The position numbers and the translations under genes are program-made. Below the pieces are notes generated by a model. The model worked only from the letters and a program-made list of their open reading frames with translations. It ran no database searches and had not been told where the DNA came from. From Methylobacterium sp. UNC378MF (GTDB lineage Bacteria; Pseudomonadota; Alphaproteobacteria; Rhizobiales; Beijerinckiaceae): DNA of 64,000 nt. Within the stretch, counting starts at the first letter, position 1. Every line of letters starts with the position of its first letter. This document shows, one piece after another, positions 24,867 through 34,144 of the stretch. Location of the stretch: contig NZ_FMWU01000015.1 of the NCBI RefSeq assembly GCF_900103195.1, positions 1 to 64,000 on the forward strand, given 5' to 3'.

Positions 24867-27716
24867 GTGTCGCGGAACGAGACAATGCCCCGCCTGTCGG
24901 GTTTCGAGCCCCAGCATGCCCAGCGGCTCGCCGCTTTGCGCGCCTACGCCATCCTCGACACGCCGCCCGAGCGCGAGTTCGACGAGATCGCCGAGATGGC
25001 CGCCCAGGCCTGCGGCACGCCGATGGCTCACATCAATTTCATCGATGCCGACCGGCAGTGGATCAAGGCCGCCTTCGGCCACACGCCGCGATCGATGCCC
25101 CTCGATTTCGGCTTCTGTACCGAGGCCATGCGCGCGGACGGCGTCCTCGTGCTGCCCGATCTGGCCGCGGAGCCGGAGACCGCCGCCAACCCGCTCGTCA
25201 CCGGCGCGCCGCATCTGCGCTTCTACGCCGGCGTGCCCCTGGTGACGCCGGACGGCTGGGCCATCGGAACGCTCTGCGTCCTCGACCGCGTCCCGCGCAC
25301 GCTGACCGACCAGCAGATCTTCATCCTGAAGGCGCTCGCCCGGACGGTGATGACGCAGCTGGAATCCCGGAACGCCGAGGCGGCCCTGCGCCGGAACGAG
25401 GAACGCTACCGCTCGCTGTTCACCTTCATCGATGCCGGCTTCTGCTTGGTCGAGCTGAAGTTCGAAGGCGGCCAGGCGGTCGATTACCGCTTCCTGGAGG
25501 CCAATCCCGCCTTCGAGCGGCAGACCGGCCTGACCGACGTGGTGGGCCGCTGGATGCGGGAGCTCGCCCCCGACCACGAGCAGCGCTGGCTCGACCTCTA
25601 CGGCCGTGTTGCCCTGACCGGCGAGCCGGTCCGGGTCGAGCAATCCGCCGAGCCCCTCGGCCGCTGGTATGACGTGCACGCCTACCGGGTCGACGGGCCG
25701 GGGCGGAACCGCGTCGCGATCCTGTACAACGACATCACCGAGCGCCGCCGGAGCGAGCGTGTGCTCCGGGCCCGGGAGGCGGAACTCCGGCTGGTCGCGG
25801 ACGCGATGCCGGTCCTGATCGCCTTCATCGACCGCAATCTGACCTACCAGTTCGCGAACGCCGCCTACGAGGCCTGGACGGGCCAGACACCCGACGCCGT
25901 CGTCGGGCGGACCGTCCGGGACCTCCTCGGCCCCGGCCCGTTCGAGGCCCGACGCTCCGGCATCGAGCGGGCGCTCGCCGGTCAGGAGGTCCGCGAGGAA
26001 TGGGCCTGGACCTTCCCGAACGGGCAGGCCCGGATCGCCGACACCCGCTACCTCCCGCGCCGCGGTCCGGACGGCCGCATCGACGGGTTCTACGTTTTCG
26101 CCCACGACGTCTCCGAGCGGAAGCGGATCGAGGTTCTGCTCCAGTCCCGGGCGGAGCACCTGGAGGCGCAGGTCGCCGCCCAGACCCGCGACCGCGACCG
26201 GGTCTGGACGCTGTCTCCGGTGCTGAAGCTCGTCTCGGACCGGGACGGGCAGGTCCAGTCGGTGAACCCCTCGTGGAGCCGGGCGCTCGGCTGGTCGGAG
26301 ACCGAGACGATCGGGCGGCCGGCCCTGGACTTCCTCGCAACGCCCGAGCGCGAGGCGGCGCTGGCGGCGCTACGCCCGCTTTGCGCGGGCAGTCGGGTCG
26401 AGGATATCGAACTCTCCTGCCTGACCCGCGCCGGCGACCGGCGCCGGGTGCTCTGGACGGTCGTGCCGGAGGACGGGTTGTTCTACGGCTTCGGGCGCGA
26501 CATCACCGAGCAGCGCGAGGCCGAGGAGGCCCTGCGCCAGTCGCAGAAGCTCGAAGCCATCGGCCAGCTCACCGGTGGAGTGGCGCACGACTTCAACAAT
26601 CTCCTGACCATCATCCGGTCCTCCATGGAGTTCCTGCGCCGGCCGGACCTCGCCGAGGAGCGCCGGCGCCGCTACCTCGACGCCGTCTCCGACACCGTCG
26701 ACCGGGCAGCCAAGCTTACCGGCCAGCTCCTCGCCTTCGCCCGGCGCCAGGCGTTGAAGCCCCAAATCTTCGACATCGGCGCGCGCCTGCGCAGCATCGC
26801 CGACATGCTCGACTCGGTCACCGGCGCGCGCATCCGCGTGGTCATCGACCTGCCGGAGACGCCCCGCTACGTGCGCGCCGACGAGAGCCAGTTCGAGACC
26901 GCGCTGATCAACATGGCGGTCAATGCCCGGGACGCCATGGACGGGGAAGGCAGCCTGATTCTGCGCCTGGAGGGCGACCGCCCCATGCCGCCGATCCGCG
27001 GGCATGCCGGCGCCCCGGGGCCGTTCGTCGCCGTGCGGGTCTCCGATACCGGCGCCGGCATCCCGGACGCGGATCTGGGGCGGATCTTCGAGCCGTTCTT
27101 CACCACCAAGGAGATCGGCAAGGGCACCGGCCTCGGCCTCAGCCAGGTCATCGGCTTCGCCAAGCAATCAGGCGGCGACATCGACGTGGCGAGCGCGCGG
27201 GGCCACGGCACGACCTTCTCGCTCTACCTGCCGCAGGTCGAGGCGCCCGCCGAGGCGGCCGAGGCGGATCGCGGTCCCCGCCGGACGGCGGAAGCGCGGC
27301 GGGGCCTGTGCATCCTCGTCGTGGAGGACAATCTCGGGGTCGGACGGTTCTGCACCCAGATCCTGGAGGATCTGGGCCATGCGCCGGTCTGGGCGAAATC
27401 CGCCGAGGAGGCGCTGACCGAACTCGACCAGGCGCCGGACCGGTTCGACGTGGTCTTCTCCGACGTGGTCATGCCGGGGATGGGCGGCTTCGCCCTCGCC
27501 CGGCAGCTTCAGACCAACCGTCCCGATCTGCCCGTGGTGCTGACCTCTGGCTACAGCCACGTCCTGGCCAAGGATGACGCCCACGGCTTCGCCCTGGTGC
27601 GCAAGCCCTACTCGGCCGAGCAGCTCGCCCAGGTCCTCTACGAGACAGCGAAGCGGCGCGGCCAGCCGGCCACGCCGCTGCCGCGACCGGGAAAGACCGA
27701 CTTTCCTCCCGCTTAA
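24867..27716 (+). CDS. Hybrid sensor histidine kinase / response regulator (GAF-PAS-HK-REC)
   Basis: A 949-residue cytoplasmic sensor with no membrane spans. Rough order: GAF (~25-170), three PAS-like units (~185-290, ~300-420, ~440-560), HisKA with His574 in GGVAHDFNNLL, HATPase (N box NMAVNARDAM, DTGAGIP, GKGTGLGLS) and a C-terminal receiver (~815-935) with phospho-acceptor Asp866 in VVFSDVVMPGMGG. It is an HWE/PdhS-unlike 'AHDFNNLL' kinase, common in Methylobacterium. No partner regulator is adjacent. Start is GTG 24867 or ATG 24885; the latter would remove six residues. Confidence 0.93.
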   Translation: MSRNETMPRLSGFEPQHAQRLAALRAYAILDTPPEREFDEIAEMAAQACGTPMAHINFIDADRQWIKAAFGHTPRSMPLDFGFCTEAMRADGVLVLPDLAAEPETAANPLVTGAPHLRFYAGVPLVTPDGWAIGTLCVLDRVPRTLTDQQIFILKALARTVMTQLESRNAEAALRRNEERYRSLFTFIDAGFCLVELKFEGGQAVDYRFLEANPAFERQTGLTDVVGRWMRELAPDHEQRWLDLYGRVALTGEPVRVEQSAEPLGRWYDVHAYRVDGPGRNRVAILYNDITERRRSERVLRAREAELRLVADAMPVLIAFIDRNLTYQFANAAYEAWTGQTPDAVVGRTVRDLLGPGPFEARRSGIERALAGQEVREEWAWTFPNGQARIADTRYLPRRGPDGRIDGFYVFAHDVSERKRIEVLLQSRAEHLEAQVAAQTRDRDRVWTLSPVLKLVSDRDGQVQSVNPSWSRALGWSETETIGRPALDFLATPEREAALAALRPLCAGSRVEDIELSCLTRAGDRRRVLWTVVPEDGLFYGFGRDITEQREAEEALRQSQKLEAIGQLTGGVAHDFNNLLTIIRSSMEFLRRPDLAEERRRRYLDAVSDTVDRAAKLTGQLLAFARRQALKPQIFDIGARLRSIADMLDSVTGARIRVVIDLPETPRYVRADESQFETALINMAVNARDAMDGEGSLILRLEGDRPMPPIRGHAGAPGPFVAVRVSDTGAGIPDADLGRIFEPFFTTKEIGKGTGLGLSQVIGFAKQSGGDIDVASARGHGTTFSLYLPQVEAPAEAAEADRGPRRTAEARRGLCILVVEDNLGVGRFCTQILEDLGHAPVWAKSAEEALTELDQAPDRFDVVFSDVVMPGMGGFALARQLQTNRPDLPVVLTSGYSHVLAKDDAHGFALVRKPYSAEQLAQVLYETAKRRGQPATPLPRPGKTDFPPA

Positions 27717-27816
27717 CAGTCTCCGCGTGAATTCACCCGCACCATAGACGGAAATGTTCCCGCTGTCCGAATCCGGATGTAGTCTATCCCCATCGACACG
27801 CGAGGCATCGACCGTC

Positions 27817-28122
27817 ATGCCGCTGACCGGACGTTTCTGGTTCCGCCGGACCTGGACCGGCAAGCTGATTCTGCTCGTCGAAGAGGAGCGCGGGCGCTGG
27901 TTCCGCCGCCGCCTCGGCCGCAGGCTGCGCTGGCGCGACGCGCGGCTTCTCGACCTCGCTGAAGCGCCCCTGCGCGGGCTCATGACCCTGGAGCGGACCT
28001 ACCGCGCCGAGTTCGGCCCCGGCGAGCCGCGGCGCGCCGTCAGCCTCACCCCGGTCGCGGGCGGATTGGCCTTGGGGCGCGGCACACCGGATTCAGGAAC
28101 AAGACCGCCCCTGTCGGGTTGA
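27817..28122 (+). CDS. Small basic hypothetical protein
   Basis: A 101-residue protein. It begins MPLTGRFWFRRTWTGKLILL and continues with Trp/Arg-rich sequence (WFRRRLGRRLRWRDARLLDL). It looks like a short SH3-like or nucleic-acid-binding beta protein, but I recognise no family. ATG 27817 is preceded by ~100 bp of AT-richer, promoter-like sequence. Its last codons run into the sRNA region. Confidence 0.55.
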   Translation: MPLTGRFWFRRTWTGKLILLVEEERGRWFRRRLGRRLRWRDARLLDLAEAPLRGLMTLERTYRAEFGPGEPRRAVSLTPVAGGLALGRGTPDSGTRPPLSG

Positions 28123-28125
28123 GGG

Positions 28126-28221
28126 ACGGCAGGACAGCGGTGACGTCGCTGTCTTGCAGCCCCTCGTGGGCGTTTCCTCCCTAGACTTCCGGGCCGTTCT
28201 CCTGAGGGCGGTCCTTTTTTT
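28126..28221 (+). ncRNA. MmgR/alpha-r8-like small RNA, copy 2
   Basis: The order is a 10-bp hairpin (28130-28139 with 28147-28156), a short hairpin GCCC-CTCGT-GGGC (28159-28171), an unpaired GTTTCCTCCCTAGACTTC (28172-28189), and a terminator stem of 9 bp (28191-28199 with 28206-28214) followed by seven T (28215-28221). The exposed segment is identical to that of the RNA at 15.7 kb, while the hairpin loops and stems differ, as expected for a conserved structured RNA. The next gene on the right is convergent, so this is a stand-alone transcript. Family membership is from memory of the TTTCCTCCCT signature; the 5' end is uncertain. Confidence 0.8.
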
Positions 28222-28265
28222 GTTTTCGGCCCGCGGCTGTCGACACGACCTGCGACGGAAAATTC

Positions 28266-29333
28266 TCACGAATCTCTCAGAGAATCTTCCCTGCCGCCGC
28301 GGCGATCCCCGTCTGACCCGGCCTCGAGGGCCAGAAGCGCGAAGGTCGCGAGCCAGTGCTCGCCCATATAGTCGCCCGTGATGTGCGGAAGCCCCGCCGC
28401 AAGGTGGTCCTCCGCGGCCGCCCAGAGTAGCGGCCGGCGGAGGTCGTCCGGGCCGAGGGCCGCGGCCAGCGCGCGGAAACACCAGGCGCGCGTGAGATTC
28501 AGCCCGTCGAGATGCGCGATCTTCCCATCCGAGCGGTCGGTCACGACGGCCGGGCGGAACAGGGTCGCGGGCCGGGACGCCGCGAGATCGGGCAGGAACC
28601 GGTCGAACCAGGGCATGAAGCGCGCGGGCGGCAGCAGCCGGCGCATGCATTCGGCCTCGATCAAAGCGGAGGACAGGAAGTCGTCGCCGCCGGGCTCGCC
28701 CCAGGCCGGGCAATCTGCATCTGCCCCGTACCAGCGCTCGGCCGTGTCGTTCAGCAGGGCCGTCAGTTCGGCCTCCCGTGCGCCCTCCGCGTAGTCGGCC
28801 GCCAGGCGCAGCGCGAAGGCGGTGTTGAAATGGGTCCCGACCCGCACCGGATAGGGAGCCACCGGCAGGAACTCCGCGAATCGCCGGACGATGGTTCCGG
28901 CCAGCGGCGCCAGGGCCTCGGACCAGCGGCGCTCGGGGAGCGCGGAAAGTTCGTCGGCGAGCTTCAGGAGCCAGCCCCAGCCATAGGGCCGCTCGAAGCC
29001 CCGGGCGGTGGGGGCGGCGAAGTAGGCGCATTCGCCCGCCACCGTCGCGGGGGTCAGCTGCGCGTCGAACCGGGCGCGGATCGCCGGCGCCTGCGGCCCG
29101 TCCGGAAACAGCCGCAGCACGCGCGCCAGCAACCATGTGCCGTGGACGCAGGAATGCCAGTCATAGCTGCCGTGGAAGGCCGGGTGCAGGGCCGCGGGGG
29201 TGCGCGCATCCTCCGGCCCGGCCAGGACGTGCCCCGGCTTGTTCGGATATTCGCGGCCGACATGGCCGAGGGCGAGTGCGGCGAAGCGGGCGGCAATGTC
29301 CGGGGTGAGCGCACGGGTCGGCGTGGCGGACAT
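28266..29333 (-). CDS. DUF2891 family protein
   Basis: A 355-residue protein matching the DUF2891 pattern: YPNKPGHVL near the N-terminus, HPAFHGSYDWHSCVHGTWLL, then HFNTAFALRLAADYA and GDYMGEHWLATFALLAL. It is predicted all-alpha, like an (alpha/alpha)6 barrel; the conserved Tyr/Asp/Trp/His cluster suggests a glycosidase-like pocket, but no activity is established. It is monocistronic, with 44 bp to the convergent sRNA terminator. Confidence 0.88.
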   Translation of the reverse strand: MSATPTRALTPDIAARFAALALGHVGREYPNKPGHVLAGPEDARTPAALHPAFHGSYDWHSCVHGTWLLARVLRLFPDGPQAPAIRARFDAQLTPATVAGECAYFAAPTARGFERPYGWGWLLKLADELSALPERRWSEALAPLAGTIVRRFAEFLPVAPYPVRVGTHFNTAFALRLAADYAEGAREAELTALLNDTAERWYGADADCPAWGEPGGDDFLSSALIEAECMRRLLPPARFMPWFDRFLPDLAASRPATLFRPAVVTDRSDGKIAHLDGLNLTRAWCFRALAAALGPDDLRRPLLWAAAEDHLAAGLPHITGDYMGEHWLATFALLALEAGSDGDRRGGREDSLRDS

Positions 29334-29480
29334 CGCGGGGCTCCGACTCTCGGGCGGCCGGCATAGCGGGTTTCCGGTGCGGCGTCAGCGCTCGCGGATC
29401 CTTTGGCCGCACGGCCCCGGATCGGCTATCGCGAAACGGCCATGCCGGACGCGCAGCGCCGGCCCTATCGGGAGCCCCCC

Positions 29481-30242
29481 ATGCGCCGCGCGTTGCTCGC
29501 CGCCCTCCTCGCCGCGGTCACGGTCGCGAGCCCGGCTTCCGCCGCGCCGGATCCCAGCCGCGACGTCCTGTGGGCCGCCCTGAAGACCTGCGTGCTCGCC
29601 AAGCGGCTCGCCAACCGGACCTTCCCGTGTCTCTCGGTCGATCTCGGGGACGGGGACCGTCCGGGCTCGGCAGTCCTGCGCGCGCCCGGCGAGCCGACCC
29701 ACAGCGTCGTCATGCCCACCGACACCGTGGCGGGCCTGGAGGCGCCGGTCCTGCGGGGACCGCGGGGGGCCGCCTATTGGCGGGCGGCTCTGGCGGCGCG
29801 GCCATTCGTGTCCGACGTGCTGAAGGGGAAGCTCACGCCAGCGGAGGTCGGGCTGGCGGTCAATTCGGCCCGGGGCCGCAGCCAGGACCAGCTCCACATC
29901 CATCTCGACTGCCTGAAGCCGAGCGTGCTCAAGGCCGTCCGGGCGCATGGTCGCCACGTGGGCCGCACCTGGACGCGCTTCCCGGTGCCGCTGGCCGGCG
30001 ACCGCTTCTACGCGCTGCGGGTGCCGGAGGCCGAGGCCGCGCAGTTCAATCCGTTCGCGGCCCTGCACACCCTGCCGGGGGCCCGGCCCGACCTGCACCG
30101 GACGAGCTTCGCGGCGCTCGCGACGCCCCCGGGCGATCCCGAGCCGGGCTACATCCTGCTGGCCTACCGGGCGCCCAGCGCCAGCGCCGAGGACGTGATG
30201 GACCACAGCTGCTCCGTCGCGGCGGCCCGGGGCGGCGCCTGA
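29481..30242 (+). CDS. cdh: CDP-diacylglycerol diphosphatase
   Basis: A 253-residue protein with a signal peptide (LLAALLAAVTVASPASAA). It has the HIT-like CDP-diglyceride hydrolase core: SRDVLWAALKTCV near the N-terminus, VMPTDTVAGLEAPVL, and the catalytic QDQLHIHLDCL histidine triad. It cleaves CDP-diacylglycerol to phosphatidate and CMP at the periplasmic face. ATG 29481 gives the signal peptide at the very start; earlier in-frame ATGs (29403, 29442) would precede it with noise. Confidence 0.9.
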   Translation: MRRALLAALLAAVTVASPASAAPDPSRDVLWAALKTCVLAKRLANRTFPCLSVDLGDGDRPGSAVLRAPGEPTHSVVMPTDTVAGLEAPVLRGPRGAAYWRAALAARPFVSDVLKGKLTPAEVGLAVNSARGRSQDQLHIHLDCLKPSVLKAVRAHGRHVGRTWTRFPVPLAGDRFYALRVPEAEAAQFNPFAALHTLPGARPDLHRTSFAALATPPGDPEPGYILLAYRAPSASAEDVMDHSCSVAAARGGA

Positions 30243-30383
30243 GCAGTCAGCCGGGCGCGCTGCCGGGAGGCGCGGCGACCGCCGAGGCGTTCCCGGCCTT
30301 CGAAGTGCGCCCCCGGCCATGAGGAATCCACCGGCTCCCGTCCGTTCGCACGATCGGCGCAGCGGACGTCGCCCCGGGCATGG

Positions 30384-31286
30384 TCAGGACGTCACCGGCG
30401 GCGGCAATGCATCGAGGAGCTGGCGCAGGAACGCCCGCACCGCCTTCGGGAGCCGCCGGTCGCGCATGGCCTGGACCTGGATGCCGCGGGCGAGGCTCGC
30501 CCGGGACTGGATCGGCAAGCTGACCAGCTCGTTGAGGCGCAGAGGCGTCCGGACCGACAGCGCCGACATCAGCGCGAGCCCGCGCGAGCGCCGCACGAAG
30601 GGCAGCAGCGCCGAGAGCTTGTTGGCGGTCAGCACCGGCTCGACCGTGATGCCCTCATGCGCGCAGGCGGCGTCGAAGACCTGCCGGAGCGTCGTGTCCC
30701 GGGTCGGCAGGGCGACGGGATAGTCGAGGAGATCGACCAGGCGCAGGGCCGGCGCCGGCGCGAGGGGGTGGTCGGGGGCGGCGAGCGCCAGCATGTCGAC
30801 CTGCCCGTCATAGAGCACTTCCACCTGCGGCGAGGGGGTCAGTGCGAAGGTGATCCCGAGATCGACCTCTCCCACCGACACCGTCTGGGTCACCTGAGCG
30901 GGCGGCAGCACCGTCACCTCGAAGCGGATGCCGGGATGGGCCGCGTGGAAGGCCGCGATGGCGTTCGGCACGATATCGAGAGAGAATCCCTCGGAACTCG
31001 CCACCCGGATCAGGCCCCGGGCGAGCCCTTCCAGCTCCCGGATCTCCGTGACCACCTGCTCGGAGCGGATCAGCACCTGATGGGCGTGCTGCGCGAGGAG
31101 TTCCCCGGCCGGGCTCGGCACCATCCCCCGGGGACGCCGCTCGAACAGAACGCAGTCGAGTTCGGCTTCGAGGTTGGCGATCTGTCGGCTGATCGCCGAA
31201 GCCGCCACGTTGAGCTGGGACGAGGCTGCCGCGATCGAGCCGGTCCGCGCCACCGCCAGGAAGTAGCGCAAGCCCGTCGTCTGCAT
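30384..31286 (-). CDS. LysR-family transcriptional regulator
   Basis: A 300-residue protein. The HTH is in ~1-60 (LRYFLAVARTGSIAAASSQL, SAISRQIANLEAELDCVLFE) and the effector-binding domain in ~90-295. It is divergent from the peptide-transport operon beginning at 31457. A perfect palindrome with T-N11-A spacing lies in the gap, so it very likely controls that operon and itself. Confidence 0.92.
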   Translation of the reverse strand: MQTTGLRYFLAVARTGSIAAASSQLNVAASAISRQIANLEAELDCVLFERRPRGMVPSPAGELLAQHAHQVLIRSEQVVTEIRELEGLARGLIRVASSEGFSLDIVPNAIAAFHAAHPGIRFEVTVLPPAQVTQTVSVGEVDLGITFALTPSPQVEVLYDGQVDMLALAAPDHPLAPAPALRLVDLLDYPVALPTRDTTLRQVFDAACAHEGITVEPVLTANKLSALLPFVRRSRGLALMSALSVRTPLRLNELVSLPIQSRASLARGIQVQAMRDRRLPKAVRAFLRQLLDALPPPVTS

Positions 31287-31321
31287 TATTCTGCATTCTT
31301 CCTATTATGGTGCCCTGCACA

Positions 31322-31336
31322 TTGCCGAATCGGCAA
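31322..31336. promoter_or_regulatory. Candidate LysR-type operator
   Basis: TTGCCGAATCGGCAA is a perfect 15-bp palindrome (7-1-7) containing T-N11-A, the LysR-type box. It lies between the LysR gene (36 bp away) and the divergent binding-protein gene (121 bp away). Binding is inferred. Confidence 0.6.
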
Positions 31337-31456
31337 GGCAGCACTCGCTAAATTCTACTTGTTGCGATCCCAGATGCACAACATCATGGCACGGTGAAAA
31401 AGGCGGCAGCCGCGGAACCATCCGCCGGACCTGTTCGCCGCGCCGTCGGAGCCTGC

Positions 31457-32989
31457 ATGCCGCTACGGAGTCTCACCCGGGCCGCCACCTTGGCCGCCTC
31501 GCTCGCGACCCTGGTCGCTGCGCACCCGGCGCTCGCCGGCAAGGCCGACGACACCCTGGTCTACGCCTCCGATAGCGAGCCCGAGAACGTCAGCCCGTAT
31601 CACAACAGCGCCCGCGAGGGCGTGATCCTGGCCCGGAACTGCTGGGACACGCTGCTGTATCGCGACTCCAAGGACGGCTCCTACAAGCCGATGCTGGCGA
31701 CCGCCTGGACCTGGGCGGACGACACGACCCTGGATCTCACGATCCGCGAGGGCGTGACCTTCCACAACGGCGACCCGCTCGGGCCGGAGGACGTGGCCTT
31801 CACGTTCAACTACGTGCTGACGCCCGAGGCGCGCACGGTCACCCGCCAGAACGTCGACTGGATGAAGTCGGTGGAGGTGACCGGCCCACATACGGTCCGC
31901 ATCCACCTCAAGGCGCCGTTCCCGGCGGCGCTCGAATATCTCGCCGGCCCGACGCCGATCTTCCCGGCGGCCTATTTCAAGAAGGTGGGGCTCGACGGCT
32001 TCGCCAAGGCGCCGATCGGCAGTGGCCCCTACCGGATCACCAAGGTCGACAGCGGCCGCGGCGTCAGCATGGAGCGCTTCGACAAGTACTGGTCGGGCAG
32101 CCCTCTGGGTAAGCCGAAGATCGGCAAGCTGCAGTTCCGCGTCATCCCGGACGGCGAGAGCCGAATGGCCGAGCTGATGACCGGCGGCGTCGACTGGATC
32201 TGGCGGGTGCCGAGCGATCAGGCCGAGCAGCTGCGCGCCGCGCCCAACGTCACCGTGCTCAACTCCGAGACGATGCGGGTCGGCTTCCTGCAATTCGACA
32301 CGCTCGGCCGGGCGAAGGAGAACTCGCCCCTCAAGGACGTCCGCGTCCGGCAGGCGATCAGCTACGCCATCGACCGCAAGGCGATGGTCGACAACCTCGT
32401 GCGCGGCGCCTCGCGGGTGATGAACGCCCTCTGCTTCGTCGACCAGTTCGGCTGCACCGACCAGGGCGTGATGCGCTACCCCTACGACCCGGCCAAGGCC
32501 AAGGCGCTGCTGAAGGAAGCCGGCTATCCGAATGGCTTCGAGATCGACCTCGGCGCCTATCGCGAGCGGGACTACGCCGAGGCGGTGATCGGCTATCTCG
32601 GTGCCGTCGGCATCAAGGCGCGGCTCAACTACCTGCGCTATGCGGCCTTCCGCGACTCGCTGCGGGCCGGCAAGGTCTCGATCGGCTACCAGACCTGGGG
32701 GTCGTTCTCGGTCCTGGACGTCTCGGCCTTCGACGGGGTGTATTTCCGCGGCGGCGAGGAGGATCTGACCAAGGATCCGCAGGTGATCGCCGATCTTCAG
32801 AAGGGCGACGGCTCCACCGATCCGGAAACGCGCAAGGCCGCCTACGCCAAGGCGCTCCAGCGGATCTCCGGCGAAGCCTATGCGCTGCCGATGTTCTCCT
32901 ACTCGACGAACTACGCCTTCACGTCCGACCTGAACTTCACCGCCCAGCCCGACGAGGTGGCGCGCTTCTACACGGCGTCGTGGAAGTGA
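31457..32989 (+). CDS. Peptide ABC transporter substrate-binding protein (SBP family 5)
   Basis: A 510-residue periplasmic protein. It has a signal peptide (TRAATLAASLATLVAAHPALA) and then the family-5 pattern: DTLVYASDSEPENVSPYHNS, WTWADDTTLDLTIREGVTFH, FNYVLTPEARTV and VRQAISYAIDRKAMV. The family binds oligopeptides or related solutes. It is the first gene of the operon with two permeases, an M20 peptidase and a fused ATPase. ATG 31457 gives a short signal peptide; a longer frame starts at 31394. Confidence 0.93.
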   Translation: MPLRSLTRAATLAASLATLVAAHPALAGKADDTLVYASDSEPENVSPYHNSAREGVILARNCWDTLLYRDSKDGSYKPMLATAWTWADDTTLDLTIREGVTFHNGDPLGPEDVAFTFNYVLTPEARTVTRQNVDWMKSVEVTGPHTVRIHLKAPFPAALEYLAGPTPIFPAAYFKKVGLDGFAKAPIGSGPYRITKVDSGRGVSMERFDKYWSGSPLGKPKIGKLQFRVIPDGESRMAELMTGGVDWIWRVPSDQAEQLRAAPNVTVLNSETMRVGFLQFDTLGRAKENSPLKDVRVRQAISYAIDRKAMVDNLVRGASRVMNALCFVDQFGCTDQGVMRYPYDPAKAKALLKEAGYPNGFEIDLGAYRERDYAEAVIGYLGAVGIKARLNYLRYAAFRDSLRAGKVSIGYQTWGSFSVLDVSAFDGVYFRGGEEDLTKDPQVIADLQKGDGSTDPETRKAAYAKALQRISGEAYALPMFSYSTNYAFTSDLNFTAQPDEVARFYTASWK

Positions 32990-33014
32990 CGATGTCGGTG
33001 AAGGCTCAACGCTT

Positions 33015-33162
33015 TTCCCCTCCCCCTTGTGGTGCGGGGTCAGGGGTGGGGGTGGTGCAGACGGCACCGCAGCGCTCGATCCTGAACCACCCCCACCTCC
33101 GGCTCCTCCCCACAAGCTTGAGCGATCCCGGGCAAGCCCGGGATCGCCGGGGGAGGAGAGGA
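33015..33162. repeat. Palindromic intergenic element inside the peptide ABC operon
   Basis: The gap between the binding-protein and permease genes is filled by inverted arms (GGGGTGGGGGTGGT near 33040 with ACCACCCCCACC near 33086) and a second, perfect hairpin at 33123-33146 (11-bp arms CGATCCCGGGC / GCCCGGGATCG, loop AA). G/C-rich palindromes of this type are dispersed in alphaproteobacteria. Here it could lower downstream expression or protect the binding-protein mRNA. Confidence 0.65.
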
Positions 33163-33213
33163 CGCTCCGTCCCGATCCGGCACGATCGACGGGAAACGGC
33201 AGGAGCCTGAGCC

Positions 33214-34131
33214 ATGCTGGCCTTCACGTTCCGGCGCATCCTGGTCGCCCTGGCGGTGGCCTTCACGGTCTCGGTGGCGAGCTTCCTGCTCCTTCACCTC
33301 TCGGGCGACCTCGCGACCGCGATCGCCGGGCCCGAGGCCACCGGGCCGCAGATCGCGCAGATCCGCCAGGATTACGGCCTGGACCAGCCGCTGCTGACCC
33401 AGTTCCTCACCTGGGGCTGGCGGGCTCTGCACCTCGACTTCGGCAATTCTTTCTACTTTCGCGAGAGCGTGATCGACCTGCTCGCCGCCCGCCTGCCGAT
33501 CACCCTCTATCTCGGCATCATCGCGCTGGCCGTGGCCCTGTTCGTGGCGATCCCACTGGGCGTCGTCGCCGCCGTGAAGCGGGATACGTGGATCGACCGG
33601 ACGGCGCTGGCCGTCTCGGTGCTCGGCCAGGCGATGCCGAGCTTCTGGTTCGGCCTGACGCTGATCCTGATCTTCTCCGTCAACCTCCGCTGGCTGCCGG
33701 TCTCGGGCAACGCCAGCTGGAAGAACTTCGTCCTGCCGGCGATTGCCCTCGGCTACTACGCGATGCCGGCGGTGATGCGGCTCACCCGCAACGGCATGCT
33801 GGAGGTGCTGGCCTCCGACTACGTCCGCACCGCCCGCGCCAAAGGGCTGCCGCCCCGAAAAGTCCTGGTGCGGCACGCGCTGCGCAACGCCGTGATCCCG
33901 GTGATCGCCCTCTCGGCGGTGCAGTTCGGCTTCATGCTCGGCGGCTCGATCGTGATCGAGGCGGTGTTCTCGCTCCAGGGCCTGGGGCAGCTCGCCTGGG
34001 AATCCATCGCCCGCAACGACTTCCCCGTCGTCCAGGCGATCGTGCTGGTGCTGGCCATGATCTACATCGGGCTGACGCTGGCGGCCGACCTCTTGAACGC
34101 CTTCCTCGATCCGCGCCTGCGCCAATCGTGA
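33214..34131 (+). CDS. Peptide ABC transporter permease (DppB type)
   Basis: A 305-residue protein with six predicted spans and the DppB-type start TFRRILVALAVAFTVSVASF. The EAA loop that contacts the ATPase reads [20 protein letters not shown]. It pairs with the next permease. A 224-bp repeat-bearing gap separates it from the binding protein, unlike the tight spacing of the rest of the operon. Confidence 0.93.
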   Translation: MLAFTFRRILVALAVAFTVSVASFLLLHLSGDLATAIAGPEATGPQIAQIRQDYGLDQPLLTQFLTWGWRALHLDFGNSFYFRESVIDLLAARLPITLYLGIIALAVALFVAIPLGVVAAVKRDTWIDRTALAVSVLGQAMPSFWFGLTLILIFSVNLRWLPVSGNASWKNFVLPAIALGYYAMPAVMRLTRNGMLEVLASDYVRTARAKGLPPRKVLVRHALRNAVIPVIALSAVQFGFMLGGSIVIEAVFSLQGLGQLAWESIARNDFPVVQAIVLVLAMIYIGLTLAADLLNAFLDPRLRQS

Positions 34132-34144
34132 GGAGCTGCCGCCC

